Assembly: GCF_028769735.1 (NCBI RefSeq) | Contig: NC_088179.1 | Span: 682,001-746,000 of the forward strand | Reading direction: 5' to 3' | DNA: 64,000 nt | Source of the DNA: Zonotrichia leucophrys gambelii | Taxonomy: Eukaryota; Chordata; Aves; Passeriformes; Passerellidae | Shown: positions 34,201 through 46,599 of the stretch, one piece after another | Layout: each line of letters opens with the position of its first letter | How positions within the stretch are numbered: the stretch's first letter is position 1 | Translations under genes and position numbers: made by a program | The notes under the pieces: generated by a model | What the model was told of the DNA's origin: nothing | Databases searched by the model: none | Seen by the model: the letters and a program-made list of their open reading frames with translations, nothing else

Positions 34201-34209
34201 TCCAAGAGC

Positions 34210-35129
34210 TTATTAGACCTGGCTGGAGGAGACCAAATATCAGTCAGGGTTGTTAGGAAACACCAATACATAAAGACAAGTGACATGGCTAAGCAAAGTC
34301 CAGAACAGAGGTGTGTGAACACCTTTAGAAAGTTCAGTGGGTTAAAGGATTTCTGTATGGTTACAGGATTGCCAGCTGGGCAGTTGGGCCATGGAGGGCA
34401 ATTGTTTACCACAACAGCACATCAGATTTTGTAGAGAGATCATCACAGTTGCTGTTTTCTATTTGAGAAACTCATGCCTGGAGCATCTGATATGAGGTGT
34501 ATTGGAGGAGATATGTGCAGTTCATGTGTTTGTGCTGAGACAGTCACTAGCCCCTGCTGTCAATCTAATCACTTTCAAAAGCCGTAAAAAAACCCCAACA
34601 GCATAGGCTGAGAAATGTTGATGCTTATGAGATGCTCAAATACTACATTTATGAGAGTCAAATGCCTAAGCAGTCAGCCAGATAAAGCTATCCTTTTATG
34701 CAGTCAGGGAATCAGAAAAAAAGTAAAATAGATGTGTATTTTTTTTAGATGTATCTATTTATTCAATATTACAGTGCCTGAAAAACTTTAAAACTTAAAA
34801 AAATTTGTTTTTCAGTCATAGGCACATTCCACCTTATGGGGAAAGAACACGAGCCGGAATGTCCCCTATAAATCATATTTCAGACTAATAGAGGAACTCT
34901 TAACTTCCGTGGCCTTTGAATCCCACCCTGGGATATGTTATGAGTTGCCCAAACCTGAAGTTGGAAGCAGACAGAAGGAAATCCAATTCCTAACACAGCT
35001 CAGCTCCTTGGCTGCCATTTCCTCCACCACCTGTAAAATTGTGTTGACCTAAATATGGTGGGAAAGATGCAAGGTGAGAGCAGAGATCTTCCACTGCTGG
35101 GGCTGAAGGCAGTCTGGGTGACAGGGCAG
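34210..35129. other. Anonymous spacer
   Basis: No gene or mobile element recognised. Confidence 0.4.
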
Positions 35130-35727
35130 TGTGTGCAACCCCAGGGCACACAGGGAATATTCCTGTGTCAGCTCTGGGCGCCCTGACCCCCAGGGCAGCA
35201 CTGACTCTGACCCTCATCCATGGAGAAAGTTTCCCAGACTTCAAGACAGACTGGAACCCACAAAAGTGTGAAATAGATTATAGAGAGCAGTGCAGGTGCA
35301 TCACTGAGTGAGAAATTGAGGTTTGGGGTTTTTAGTGTGTTGTGGATGGCAGCAAGATGGAGGGCACAGGGTGCTGTCCTGGGTTTCTTCTTCATGCTTC
35401 TTCTTCCTCCTTCTCCATGGGTTTGGATGGCATTTTGTAATTGGGCAGAAAAGTCTGCACTGGGGGCTCTGTGGGATCAGTTCTTGGGTTAAAAGGGAAA
35501 ATAATCCAGGTATCAGTTCTTAATTGGATAGTTTTGTCTTAAGAGGCCTTGTACCTAGAGATTGTTTGCCATTTTGTGCCTTCTAATGAAAAGCTGCTGA
35601 ACTCACAGCAGTGAGACTGTTTTACTGATAAGAAATAATAAACACCTGAGTCTGAACATGAAACTGCTGTCTGGAGTGCCTTCAGTGCAGAGCCAGAGAA
35701 ACCCACAGCTGTCACATCAGTGTGACA
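35130..35727 (+). mobile_element. Solo LTR, family F (copy F1)
   Basis: The 598-bp element runs from TGTGTGCAACCCC to CATCAGTGTGACA, with flanks GGGCAG (35124-35129) and AGGCAG (35728-35733), 5 of 6 bases. AATAATAAACACCTGAGTC near 35635 carries the polyadenylation signal. A CT-rich stretch (TTCTTCTTCATGCTTC) in U3 is shared with families E and G. The inverted partner is at 44082-44687. Confidence 0.85.
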
Positions 35728-35733
35728 AGGCAG

Positions 35734-36837
35734 TGTGACAGGGGACCATTCCTGGTGGGACAGGTGCCCCAGCTGGTGCCAGCGCTGCCCCTCACTCTGT
35801 TGGTGCCACAGCCTCTGGCCAGGGTTGTGGTGTTGGGCAGAAACTCTGAGCTGTGCCAGGATGCCTGGCCCAAACAGCTGCCCTGGGAGATAGAGGACAG
35901 GGTGAAACCAGTAAAAATGGGTTTTAAACTGGTAAAACCAGTGTGTAATGCACCTTCCCACTAAGGATGGGGAATGCTGTGTGGCAGCTGCATGTGGAGG
36001 CAGAGGAAGCTCCTCCAGTGTTGTAGTTGAGATGGTCATGGTTGAGACAGAGACAATGCAGAGCATCACACTCCATTTTCAGAAGGCTTCAGACTGGTTT
36101 TATTCTAGCATGCATGCTTTTTAGACTTTCTTTAAAAGCTCCTAATTTTACTCATTGGTCAGGAGAGATAAAGTGCTCATTGGAACAGACAGCTGCAGGT
36201 TTCTCTTATTTTTCCTTCTTTCTTTCTTGCTTTCTATCTCAGTGACCTTGGTAGAGAATTCTTTCAGGGCTAGACATGGATCCTCTTATCAAACTTCTCT
36301 CTGGCTCACGGAAGTTGCTGTAAAACTTCTTCCACGCCCAGGACATTGCAAATGCTGCTCCTCACAAGCAGTGCCTGACCCTGGTTTCCCTGGTACTGTT
36401 TAATGCAATTCCTGTTCTATAACCCACAGAAATTACGTGGGCTGAGGGTTCAAGGCACGTGGCAAACATCCACAATGAGCATTACTCATATCTGTACTCA
36501 GCTTCTGTAATTTTGAACCAAGAAGAAATTTTTGTCCCTAGGTGCTGGTGAGGAGCTGAAGTTGCCTCGTTAGTGCAGTGAATAGCACCATCTAGGGACC
36601 AGGATGCTTTTAGGGTCTTCACATTGTGCAGGATGGCCTGAATGCCAGCTGGACAGTGCACATGTGCCATTCATCCAGCCATGCTTTTTTATGTTTATAC
36701 TATTGCAGGCACAGTTATAATATTTCCCCCAATTTCTATCTATATATATATGCATAACAATTCACATACATTATATTTCTCTCAGTTTCTATCTATATAT
36801 ATGCCTAATAATTCACATATAGTTCTCTCAGTGTGTT
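35734..36837. other. Anonymous spacer
   Basis: No gene seen. From 36737 to 36837 there are two loose copies of a TTTCTATCTATATATAT / CACATA unit leading into the TG repeat. Confidence 0.4.
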
Positions 36838-36870
<33 letters not shown>

Positions 36871-36885
36871 TTGTGTGCATTATGT
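36838..36885. repeat. (TATA)n(TG)n dinucleotide repeat
   Basis: A TATATATG lead is followed by about 13 uninterrupted TG units (36845-36870) and a decayed tail. Confidence 0.93.
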
Positions 36886-38321
36886 GTGTGCCCCTAGCAG
36901 TGCAAAGCTGAAATGGAGAGAGTAAATCCATATTTACAAACAGAAATCTGCTCCACATTCACAGAATTCTTTGGTGCTGCTGTTATCAGCTGGTGTTGAT
37001 GCAGCAGCTGGTCTCTCCTGTGCTGTAACAGGCTTTTCCAAATATTTGTTGCAAAAATGTAGCAGTTGATCCTGTGAGCACTGCAGAGAAAATTGGAATT
37101 GCTGCCTGTGCTGCTTTAAATGCAAAATGGGGAAGATAAAGATAATGGTATTGGGCGACTTCAGGAGGTGTCAGAGCTGCTGTTTTAAGAAAAATGTTTT
37201 CACACAATAAAGCCATTTCTGTCCTGGCATTTAATCAGTGTCTTGTCCAGAGCTGGGATTATAATCTCATTGATGAAAACATTTTAGGATTCCTTGGTTC
37301 AGCCCAATATCCTGAAAGCTGTTTATTGCTCAATAAATCAATAAAATCAGTAAAACAATAAATTTGGAGAGAAAATCAAGTAAAAGAGACTAGAATCAGA
37401 AACTGATGTAACCATAATAAGAAACCTGCATATTATAAAGTGATCTTTTAAAAACATAATCTTACTGTGCCATATTCAGTTAGCCTGTTCACCATTAATT
37501 TAAATGTTTCTCTTTTTTATGCTATCAAGAGTAGTTGGCTTCCAGGTGGATTCTGTTCAGGCTTGTTATGTTAAACAAGTTCTGTTTGAGAAGAACATGT
37601 AAACTCCAAACACTGTTTTAAGGAAATAGGTGTTTTGCAGACACAACCAAATTTTGATGAGCTATTTGCGCTGGTAAATATGAACATCTAACTGTATTTG
37701 TAAAATTATATTCATTAATGCAAATTTCATGCAGTCTGTAGTATACTTATGCAGACAGTGTTCATATACCAAGTCCTTATTGTGGATTCATCTCAAACTT
37801 AAGCCAGCTGATGTTGTTGTCTGTTTGAGTGGTTTTTGGTGGGGAGGAATGATCTCTTGCAGTTGAGTATGATGCCATTGGGTACTTCCTTTGAAGGTCC
37901 TGCTCCTGCAGAAATAATTCTGGGTCAGTTTTCCATAAAATTGTAGCTAGCCATGACAGCCTTCTGTTTAAATCAGTGCTGCAACCCAAGCTAAGATGCC
38001 AAGTGCAATTTTTCTTTTTGTTCTTTTTCTGCAATGAATTGTGATGTAAAAAATTCTACCATTACATCTGAATAATCATTTTATGGTTTTACATTACTAT
38101 TGAGTCACTACTTTACCACTCCTACTGTACTCTGTACTTCATTTTCCATTTCTATATTTTTGCTTAACCCACTGGCTTCATTTTTTAAGCCAGTAAAAAT
38201 TCTGGCTTTTCACTCACTCTGCAAACAACAAGTTTTTCTTGCAGTCTGAACTAGACTGAATATTACTGGTGCCTAATTTTTTACACCTGCAATATGTCAG
38301 ACACTTAGTACTCAAGAAGTA
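36886..38321. other. Anonymous spacer
   Basis: No gene or mobile element recognised. AT-rich. Confidence 0.4.
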
Positions 38322-38327
38322 TGTTCC

Positions 38328-38737
38328 TGTCACTGTCATATTTTCTGAAGAATCCCTTCACCAGGATTTCCTCTCCTGGGAAGCTGAGAAGCCTCAGAGA
38401 AAAATGAAAACAGTATTATCTGGTTGCTTTTCCTGTGTTTTGCTGCTTTGGAATGTGGCCTGGACATTGTTTACCAACTGGTCATTGTTCATTGGTTTCA
38501 CGTGAATTGTTTTTAATTAATGACCAATCACAGGCCCGCTGTGTCAGGGCTCTGATGAGAGTCATGAGTTTTTAATTAGTATCTTGTTAAACCTTCTGTA
38601 AGCATCCTTTCTGTATTCTTTAGTATAGTTTTAGTTTAACAATATAATGTAATATAATATAATATAATATAATAGCCTTCTAAGAGCATGGAGTCAGATT
38701 CATTCCTTCCTGCCACAGGGACCACAAAAATACCACA
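38328..38737 (+). mobile_element. Solo LTR, family A (copy A4), perfect TSD
   Basis: The 410-bp element runs from TGTCACTGTCATATTTTC to AAATACCACA, flanked by TGTTCC at 38322-38327 and 38738-38743. ATTGG lies at 38491-38495 and CCAAT at 38524-38528, the same 33-bp spacing as in A1, with a FOX-like TGTTTAC upstream. It is the best copy for defining the ends of the family. Confidence 0.93.
38639..38672. repeat. (AATAT)n microsatellite inside LTR A4
   Basis: Six or seven AATAT units, one with a G, lie at the same LTR position that carries AATAG units in A2. Confidence 0.9.
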
Positions 38738-38743
38738 TGTTCC

Positions 38744-40300
38744 TACCCAAACAATGCTCTTTAAGTGCAGTCCCAAAACTGCCATTCAGGCACACAGTGA
38801 GTTCCCTCCTCTCTGAAGCTGCCAATGATTTGCAGAATCGTGGAGCTGGAATATTTTCCATTCTCCTGTCAGATGCCCATGTGTGGCTAAGCTCTGCCTG
38901 ACAGGGGGCATCAGGGACAGAGGTGCTGAGCTGTTGGCTTGAATGGGGGACTCCATTGCTAAACTGCTCCTACAAACCTGCCTTGCTGGAAACTTACAGC
39001 CCTCTCAAGAAGTTTGTTAAAGAAACCACAGGTTAATTTTGGAATAGCTGCTAGGACTCATGCCAAACTTAGAAGGAAAGTTATAAAAAAACTTTCCTAA
39101 AACCCACATTTCTTCCTTTTCCTAGGTAATTCCCAGAAGCTGGCCCTGGTCCCACAGTGAGTTCCCTTTGACAGATAGAGCTGCACAGGTCCAGGGTTTC
39201 CAAGGACACAATTATTGTTAGAAGAGGAAGTGATCCTACTTCATATTAGTGCTGTCAACAGCTCAACCCTTCCACTGCCTCTCACCTGAACAGTGACTGG
39301 TGCCTCCAGGTGAGCTGATCTTCTGCAGTTTGCTAAAATGAGCTGGTTTAATCTTGTCTGATGTTTTATGGTTGTACAGACCCTGATTTGCTGATGATAG
39401 GCTGTGGAATTGAAGTCCAGCTCCTCTAAAATCACATCATTCTCTAGCAAGGTGGCACAGCCATTCTAGGAGATCTTCCTTTCTCTCTCTTTTTTTTTTT
39501 TTTTTTTTTTTTTTTCTTTTTTTTTCCCCCCAAAGGTGTGTCAGTGGTGCCCTGCTGGTCAGTGTGAGGGTGGGCTCTCTCCTCTCAGCTGTCAGGACTG
39601 GTTTGATATTGGGAGCTCAGAGAAGTTGAGGTGTTGGTTTGAACCCAAGAACTGCAATTCTTGGTCTCTGCTACAATGTGAGCATTACAAGTTTAGGAAC
39701 AGTGGATTCAGCTCAGAGCAGTGCATCAGAAATGAGGGATGGGGTTCGTTTTGGGAGAGGCTGCAAATAGAGACTGAAGGAGGGAGAGGATGAAGCCAAG
39801 ACAAATATCTCCATTGTCAGGAGGGCTGAGGAGAGGGGCTGTGGGGACATTATACAGTTTCTTACCTTTCAGAAAGTGCCTCTGGTGCAAGGACATGAAC
39901 ATGTTTGAAACAAGCTAGGAGGAGGAATTTTGTCATACATTGCACTGCAATAGCTCTGGAATGTTGCCAGAGGCTGTAGAGGAGACTGGAAGTGGATTTA
40001 GAAAAACAACTGACAGGTTCAGGGATGAGAGCTCCCATCAGTGACAGGAAGCCTGAGGGTCTGGATACAGCTTCTGGAAATCCCTCCGCTGCTGATTCCT
40101 GGAGAGTGCAGCAGGGAAATAAACATTCTGTAGGGAGCTTTTCTCAAGGAAGGAGAGGCAAAAATTTACTGTTAGCCATTGAAGAGTAAAGTTTGCAGCA
40201 AGGTAAATCCACAATCAGACCCTGAGTGTCTGTTCCTGTGTTTGAGGCATCCTTTGTGTTTCTGCAGCAGGCTGGTAGCAGGATAAAGCTTTACTGGCTA
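38744..40300. other. Anonymous spacer with a poly-T run
   Basis: A T-run with two C interruptions and a terminal C6 lies at 39488-39531. No 3' end of a SINE or LINE is attached on either strand, so its origin is unclear. No gene seen. Confidence 0.45.
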
Positions 40301-40302
40301 CA

Positions 40303-40344
40303 TTTATTTATTTATTTATTTATTTATTTGTTGTTGTTGTTGTT
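40303..40344. repeat. (TTTA)n(TTG)n repeat
   Basis: Seven TTTA units pass directly into five TTG units. Confidence 0.93.
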
Positions 40345-40560
40345 AACTGGCTACACCTCTAACAGATGGTAAAGGAACACACATTGCCTTGCAATCTGGG
40401 GCCATTGTTGGATAGAGATGGCCGTGGAATGGCTCCACAGAGCCAGCACAGGTCCCTCTGTGCCAGCAGCAAATGCCAGGCCCCCAAGGACAGCAGTTCC
40501 CAAACCAGGGCTGTGTTCCTGCTGAGGCTGCCCTCTCCCAGGCAGGGGACAGGGGCCCTG

Positions 40561-41172
40561 TGTCAGGAGTCTCTGTGGTCAGGATGACCCCAAAATGTGC
40601 CAGAGTCTTTTTGTCCCAGCCCGGCAACCAAAGGAGGAGTCAGGATTCTTCTGTTCTGCTTTTCAAGTTTGTTTATTCTCTGTTATCTATTACATTCTTT
40701 CTCTGGCCTGCTGAGGTCTGTCCAGCAGGTCAGTTTGTGGCACACTGACTGCCCCAGAGGCAATGTTGGCTTTTTACACTAAGAACTACATGTACTTTAT
40801 TTACAATCATTTCCCAATACCTATCACCTATGTTAGACAGTCTGTCTCTACCGTAAACCAATAAAAGTGCCACCATCACACAGAAGGTGGAGGCCAAGAA
40901 GAAGAAAGAAGAAGGACAAGGCACACCCAGATCCCTCCATCTTGGCTTCTGAACCCCCATTCTAAAAATTCAAAATTTTACTTTTGTGTCTTGTAACAAA
41001 CTAACCATCATTCTACTTAAACTTTCGTGGCTTGTGAATAAGGTTGGTAATTGTTTTTCCAAGGGCTAAAATCAAAGGCACAGGGGTCTTTGACTCTGTG
41101 CCAAGGTTTCTGAACCCCTGTCAGGGTCTGGAGCCCTGCAGGGCAGCAAGAGGGATGTCCTGGGTTCCAACA
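40561..41172 (-). mobile_element. Solo LTR, family E
   Basis: On the minus strand it starts TGTTGGAACCCAGGAC at 41172 and ends CTCCTGACA near 40561. In order come a CT-rich U3 stretch (CTTCTTCTTTCTTCTTCTTG), ATTGGTTTAC, AAATAAAG and a polyadenylation signal GAGAATAAAC. The start matches that of the LTR at 49777. No exact TSD was found, so the 3' boundary may be off by a few bases. Confidence 0.75.
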
Positions 41173-41442
41173 GGGATGGGGCAGAGGGAGGAGACACAGC
41201 TCAGCCCTGCTCACTGCTGCCCATCCACAGGCTCTGCCTGGCAGCTCTGCCCCAATCCCCAACAGCCACAGCAGCCCCTGGGAAATGAGCAGCACATCAG
41301 GGAACGGAGGTGAGCAGGGGGGAGCTCAGGGCTGCAAACCTCTCTGAAGAGTCTGTGTTCATTGTCATGTCTGCATGCTGCAGGGACCACAGGTACAATG
41401 AGATTCATTACCAGAAGTAACAAAAACTTCAGAAGTGCAACC

Positions 41443-41825
41443 TGTGACCATGTTCACAGGGGTCCGAGGATGAGGGAAGAGACGAGGATCTGACTCCATG
41501 TTTCAGAAGGCTGATTTATTATTTTATGATATATGTTATATTAAAACTGCACTAAAAAGAATAGAAGAAAGGTTTCATCAGAAGGCTAGCTAAGAATAGA
41601 AAAAGAAGGAATGATAACAAAGGCTGTGTCTCGGACACTCTGCCCAAGCCAGCTCACTTTGATTGGCCATTAATTAAAAACAACCACATGAGACCAATCA
41701 CAGATGCACCTGTTGCATTCCACAGCAGCAGATAACCATTGTTTACATTTTGTTCCTGAGGCCTCTCTGCTTCTCAGGATGAAAAATCCTAAGGAAAGGA
41801 TTCTCCATAAAAGATGTCTGTGACA
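41443..41825 (-). mobile_element. Solo LTR, family B (copy B1), perfect TSD
   Basis: The 383-bp element has TGTGACCATGTTCACAGG at the low end and GATGTCTGTGACA at the high end, flanked by GCAACC at 41437-41442 and 41826-41831. ATTGG at 41662-41666 and CCAAT at 41694-41698 are 32 bp apart, followed by CACCTG and TGTTTAC. Sister family to A. Confidence 0.93.
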
Positions 41826-41831
41826 GCAACC

Positions 41832-44081
41832 CAGAATTGTTTTCAATTATTTGATTTTTTTACCATCATACATTTAAGCATGCACTTCCAGATTAGACAG
41901 TCTGATCTAACATGCAGCCTGGTCATTTTGTGAATAAAATAATCTTAAATACAAATGCTGCTTGTGGATCAATTGTTGCCACTCATGACCAGACTTTAGA
42001 AGCAGATTGTTTGGAATTCTGACAATATGTGTACTTCCTGAAATCTCCATTTTTAAATGCTAGTGATAGAAGATAGGTGTTTACACACAGCAACCCTTTT
42101 CCCTAAATTCCCTTTCACACTGTTTACCTGAATAGGTAAAAATTTATTCTCCTCCAACCTTCAAGTGCAGCACACAATTCTTCATCAGATTTTGCCCTCT
42201 GGTCAGAGTGGGAAAAAGTCATGTCTCCTTTTCCAGGAGAGCTTTTGGGTGGGAATGAGTGCCTGTGTTCAGTGCTGTCAGTCTGTCACAAATAATGTGT
42301 CCTTGTCTTCTGGGAGGTCTCCAAAGTGCATCAGGTTGGATAACTTATATTATTATATTTAATTTTTATACACACACACACATATATATATACATATACA
42401 CATATATATATATATTATATAACATATATTAGATAATAATATTATAATATATATTATGTATAATGTATATATAGGAGCTGAATATAATGTAAAAAAATGT
42501 TCTGAGGACAAATACTTAGATTCAGCTATTCTTGTGACTGAAACACAGTGTGGCTACAGATATCTAAATAAAGATGGTTTTCTTCATACCTCTGTCTCCC
42601 CTGCTCAAGACTGATTAGAGTCTTCTGTTATTAGTCTGCATTTTTTGTCAGTTTTGTTTTAAATTTTGAACATGTCTGAAATACATGGCTATAAATACAT
42701 CTTTTCTCTGCGTTTTTGACAGAAGATGTCACAGAAATATCAATCCTTGCTCTTAAATTTAGCATTAGTGACTTGTTACTAATTTCAGAGATTGGCAGGA
42801 GAGTCTGCAGGGGACTATTGTGCAAACATCCTGCAAAATCAGTCTGTTTCCATTATTCTAAAATCAGTACAGAAATGTGCCAAGGCCAAATAAACAGGAA
42901 TGCAGCTTGTGCCTTTGTTATGGCCACACTGGTATTTATTTGCTTGTTTTAGCTTTTTGAACATTTATATCACAGTTATGCATGGACAGTAATGAATGTT
43001 AATCGTCTGTATCAGAGATTAAAGCCTTTCACCAGTGCTAGGAGCCCTTTCCACTTTGCAGCTGCAGTTTAGGGCTGGATTTGGGTTGTATTCATCACTG
43101 AAACCTGCCCACCATTTTGGGCCTGAGTGCTTTGTATTTGGGCACTCCTTGAACCATATTACAGAAAACACTGAAATTATTCATTAGTGAGGACACTGAA
43201 GCACAGATCATTTTTTTTTGTTAATTGCATTGCTATTTGACTCTCCATGATAATCACAGAGTGTTTCTAGGTGCCTTTTTAAAGTCCTTTTGCCATCATC
43301 AGATGGACAAAAGCTTTTCTGGCCTGGACTGTCACTTACCTGTTTCATGGCAGTCCTAGGAGGGGTTCTGGTGGCAAGGGGGACATCCTGCAGTGTTGTA
43401 TTGCACTAATTACTTATTTACCTGTTTGCACTGGGTGTTTGGTAATTTGCACTGTTCCCATGATTCTTACACTGCAGCAGGTGCCATTCCATTTGAAATA
43501 TTCTTCTCCTCAGTTTTAAGTGGTTGTTTGGCTGCCGCCCCTAAGGTGCATTTTCCCTCCCCACCATCTGGCTCCAGAAAATGCCAAATGTTCCTGTGGT
43601 TTCCTGCAAAGCTTCTGGTTCCTGCCTTGTTCCCTTTAACTGGGAGCAAATTCCAGAACTTTCTGGCAGGACACGTGGAGAACAGAGGCTGCTAAGTGCC
43701 ATGGTGAAGGACAGAGATGAGGCTACAACAGGGTGCAGATTTCACTTTTTCTCTGCTTTCTCCTGGCTGTATGAGCTGAGGAGGGGGATCAGCTCAAGCA
43801 GAATTTGTTCCTGCATCCTTTGCACTCTTATCCAATGGAGCAGCATGGATGTGCTGAGGAAAAAGCATGTATCCTCATCCTCTTTGTGAATTATTGAAAA
43901 TGTAACTATTTGAGAGAGCCTCTTGAGAAACATCATTTTTGTGAGAGACTCGGGAAAGAAACAGGCAAATAATCCCATCCACCATATTTCAGACAACACA
44001 AACAATCCATTACAAGACACCACAGCAGGATTCATATGGCATCAGTTTTTCATTAGCTGGGATTTAGAAATGATGAGGGGC
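41832..44081. other. Anonymous spacer with a CA/TA repeat
   Basis: A TA- and CA-rich tract at 42345-42480 is the only recognised repeat. No gene seen. Overlapping open frames at 43393-44213 have no domain. Confidence 0.4.
42359..42480. repeat. (CA)n(TA)n tract
   Basis: ACACACACACA is followed by alternating ATATATAC and long TATATTATAATA palindromic words. Confidence 0.88.
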
Positions 44082-44687
44082 TGTGTTCTGGATTGTGGGG
44101 GTCCCAGCTGTGGGTTTCTCTGGCTCTGCATTGAAGGCACTCCAGACAGCAGCTTCATGTTGAGACTCAGGTGTTTATTATTTCTTATCAGTAAAACAGT
44201 CTCACTGCTGTGAGTTCAGCAGCTTTTCGTTAGAAGGCACAAAATGGCCAACAATCTCTAGGTACAAGGTCTCCTAAGACTAAACTATCTAATTAAGAAC
44301 TGGCACCTGGATTATTTTCCCTTTTAACCCAAGAACTGATCCCACAGAGCCCCCAGTGCAGACTTTCCTGCCCAATTACAAAATGCCACCCAAACCCATG
44401 GAGAAGGAGGAAGAAGAAGCATGAAGAACAAACCCAGGGCAACACCCTGTGCCTCCATCTTGCTGCCATCCACAACACACTAAAAACCCCCAAACCCTCA
44501 ATTTCTCACCCAGTGATGCATCTGCACTGCTTTCTGTAATCTATTTCACACTTTTGTGGGTTCCAGTCTGTCTTGAAGGGTGGGAAACTTTCTCCATGGA
44601 TGAAGGTCAGAGTCCGTGCTGCCCTGGGGGTCAGGGCACCCCAGAGCTGACACAGGAATATTCCCTGTGGTGCCCTGGGTTTGCACA
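44082..44687 (-). mobile_element. Solo LTR, family F (copy F2)
   Basis: About 606 bp aligns in reverse with 35130-35727 along nearly the whole length. The minus-strand start is TGTGCAAACCCAGGGC near 44687. The TSD is not evident, so ends are inferred from the F1 alignment. Confidence 0.82.
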
Positions 44688-45016
44688 CTGGATTAAGTGC
44701 ATTTGAGCCACACATTCTTGTGTCAGTCAGGACAGGACAGCCACTGGATGCAAATCTGGATGCATTGATTTCCACCTGGAGGTGCAGTGTCCCATCCGTG
44801 CAGGTCTCCTTGGACAGGACAGGTAGGGTGCCCCTGCCTGGATGCCAGGTGCCCACCTGAGCTCCTCTATTGCTCCACTGGACAGGGCCAAAAAATGCAG
44901 CCAAAGGCACCTGAGCTGAGAAAAGGGCAGGCAGAGATCACTCACTGAGTAATGTCATGGGCAAAACTGGCTTGGCTTGGGGAAATTAATTTTAATTAAT
45001 TAAATTTAATTAATTT
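44688..45016. other. Short spacer ending in an AATT palindromic run
   Basis: No gene. The end (44987-45016) is a string of TTTAATTAATTAAATT words directly abutting CR1-3. Confidence 0.5.
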
Positions 45017-45268
45017 TAATCTCAAGCTGTGCCAAGGGAAATATAGGTTGGATGTTGGGAAAAAGTTCTTTTCAGAAAGAGTGATGAAGTTCTGGAATGT
45101 TCTGCCCAGGGAGGTGGAGCAGTCCCCATCCCTGGGTGTGTTTAACAAAGCCTGGATGTGGCACTGGGTGCCAGGGGTGAGTTGAGCTGTCGGGGCTGGG
45201 TTGGACTCCATGATCCTGAAGGTCTCTTCCAGCCTGGTCATTCTGTGGATTCTGTGAATTCTGTTAAT
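45017..45268 (+). mobile_element. CR1 LINE 3' end (copy CR1-3)
   Basis: Plus-strand copy: CAAGCTGTGCCAAGGG, then GGAATGTTCTGCCCAGGGAG, then GGGTTGGACTCCATGATC, and the tail GTGGATTCTGTGAATTCTG. Same subfamily as CR1-1 and CR1-2, cut at the 5' end within the last part of ORF2. Confidence 0.92.
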
Positions 45269-46065
45269 TTATTGCCAATCAAACCAGAGAAAGGTAATGA
45301 GAAATTAAACTAAGAAATCTCTAAAGCAGTAGGAAAGGATTTTCTGACACCCACTTCCCTCCTAGGCACCTCTATGTGACAGTATTAAATGCTGAAGTGT
45401 TGCTTGAAACACTGAAAAGCAAAAAACACTCTGTAATTTGTGGGAAATTTGGCTTTTTTCCCACATCAAGAATAAAGAATCTCCTTTTAGTTCTGAAGGT
45501 ATTGACCCATAAGGGTATCAAGATCTCCTCAAGAGTATCAGGATTTCATTAAAGAAATAATTTCTGCATCAATTGAAAACAGGCTCTGAAATTAAGAATA
45601 AATTACTCTCAAATATAATAGAACTCAGATATGTCATCATTCTCCCACTTAAATCTTACTGAAATCTAGGCATGTTAAAAATTGGGACACTTTAGAATTA
45701 CTGCTATTTTTTCTCAATTATTTAAAAGTGGGGAGAGAATCTCAGCTGTGAGGTCCCTTCCATGTGTCTGTGAAGCTCCTTGGTGATGAGGTGTGATGGT
45801 GCAAAACCCTGTGTGTCACACTGGTGCAGAGGCTGTGAATCAGCTTGTTCCAGCGCCATGTTTAATCATCATGTTTTCAGTGATTAATTGTTTCCGGAAG
45901 CAGCAGAAAGGAAAAGGAAAGGCCACTGAATAAGGAGGGAAGGAGTCTTTCCTTCCATCTCTTCCCAGTTCTAGGAGAAGGAGCTCTTTGCTCCTCACTG
46001 CAAGGCTCGAGCCAGTGGCCACTCTCAGAGGGGCTGTCTGAACGTTTTCATGAGAAACCATTACA
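45269..46065. other. Anonymous spacer
   Basis: No gene or mobile element recognised. Confidence 0.4.
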
Positions 46066-46071
46066 GGTTTC

Positions 46072-46460
46072 TGTGACCGTGGTCACAAGGGTTGCAGGAT
46101 GAAGAGAGAGGCGAGAATGTTCAGTCCATGTTCAGAAGGCTTGATTTTTTATTTTATGATATATATACTACATTATGATTATACTAAAAAGAAATAGAAG
46201 GAAAGTTCTCAGAAGGCTAGCTAAGCTAAGAATAGAAAAGGAATGAATAACAAAGATCTGTCTCACAGCAGAGAGCGAGACCCAGCCCTGCTGTGAGTGG
46301 TCAGTAAATCCAAACATCCACAGGAGACCAATCACAGATGCACCTGTTGCATTCCACAGCAGCAGATAACCATTGTTTACACTTAGTTGCTGAGGCCACA
46401 GCTTCTCAAAAGGGAGAAAAATCCTAAAGAAAGGATTTTTATGAAAAGATGTCTGTGACA
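46072..46460 (-). mobile_element. Solo LTR, family B (copy B2)
   Basis: TGTGACCGTGGTCACAAGG at 46072 to GATGTCTGTGACA at 46460. The flanks GGTTTC and TGTTTG share only the central GTTT, so the TSD is decayed. The distal CCAAT and E-box are kept. Confidence 0.87.
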
Positions 46461-46599
46461 TGTTTGTGCCAGGCCAGAGGGTGCACTGCTGGCAGATGCC
46501 AGGAGATCCCAGCTGGGCAGTGCTTCCCCCTGAGCATGGCTTTGTAATTGGAATGGACACACTTTTGTCTTTTGTGGATATTCTCAGTTCATATGAAGA

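Noticed and set aside
39488..39531. Poly-A tail of a processed pseudogene or L1-type insertion on the minus strand
   Set aside because: No coding or LINE sequence precedes the tract on the minus strand and no TSD is visible.
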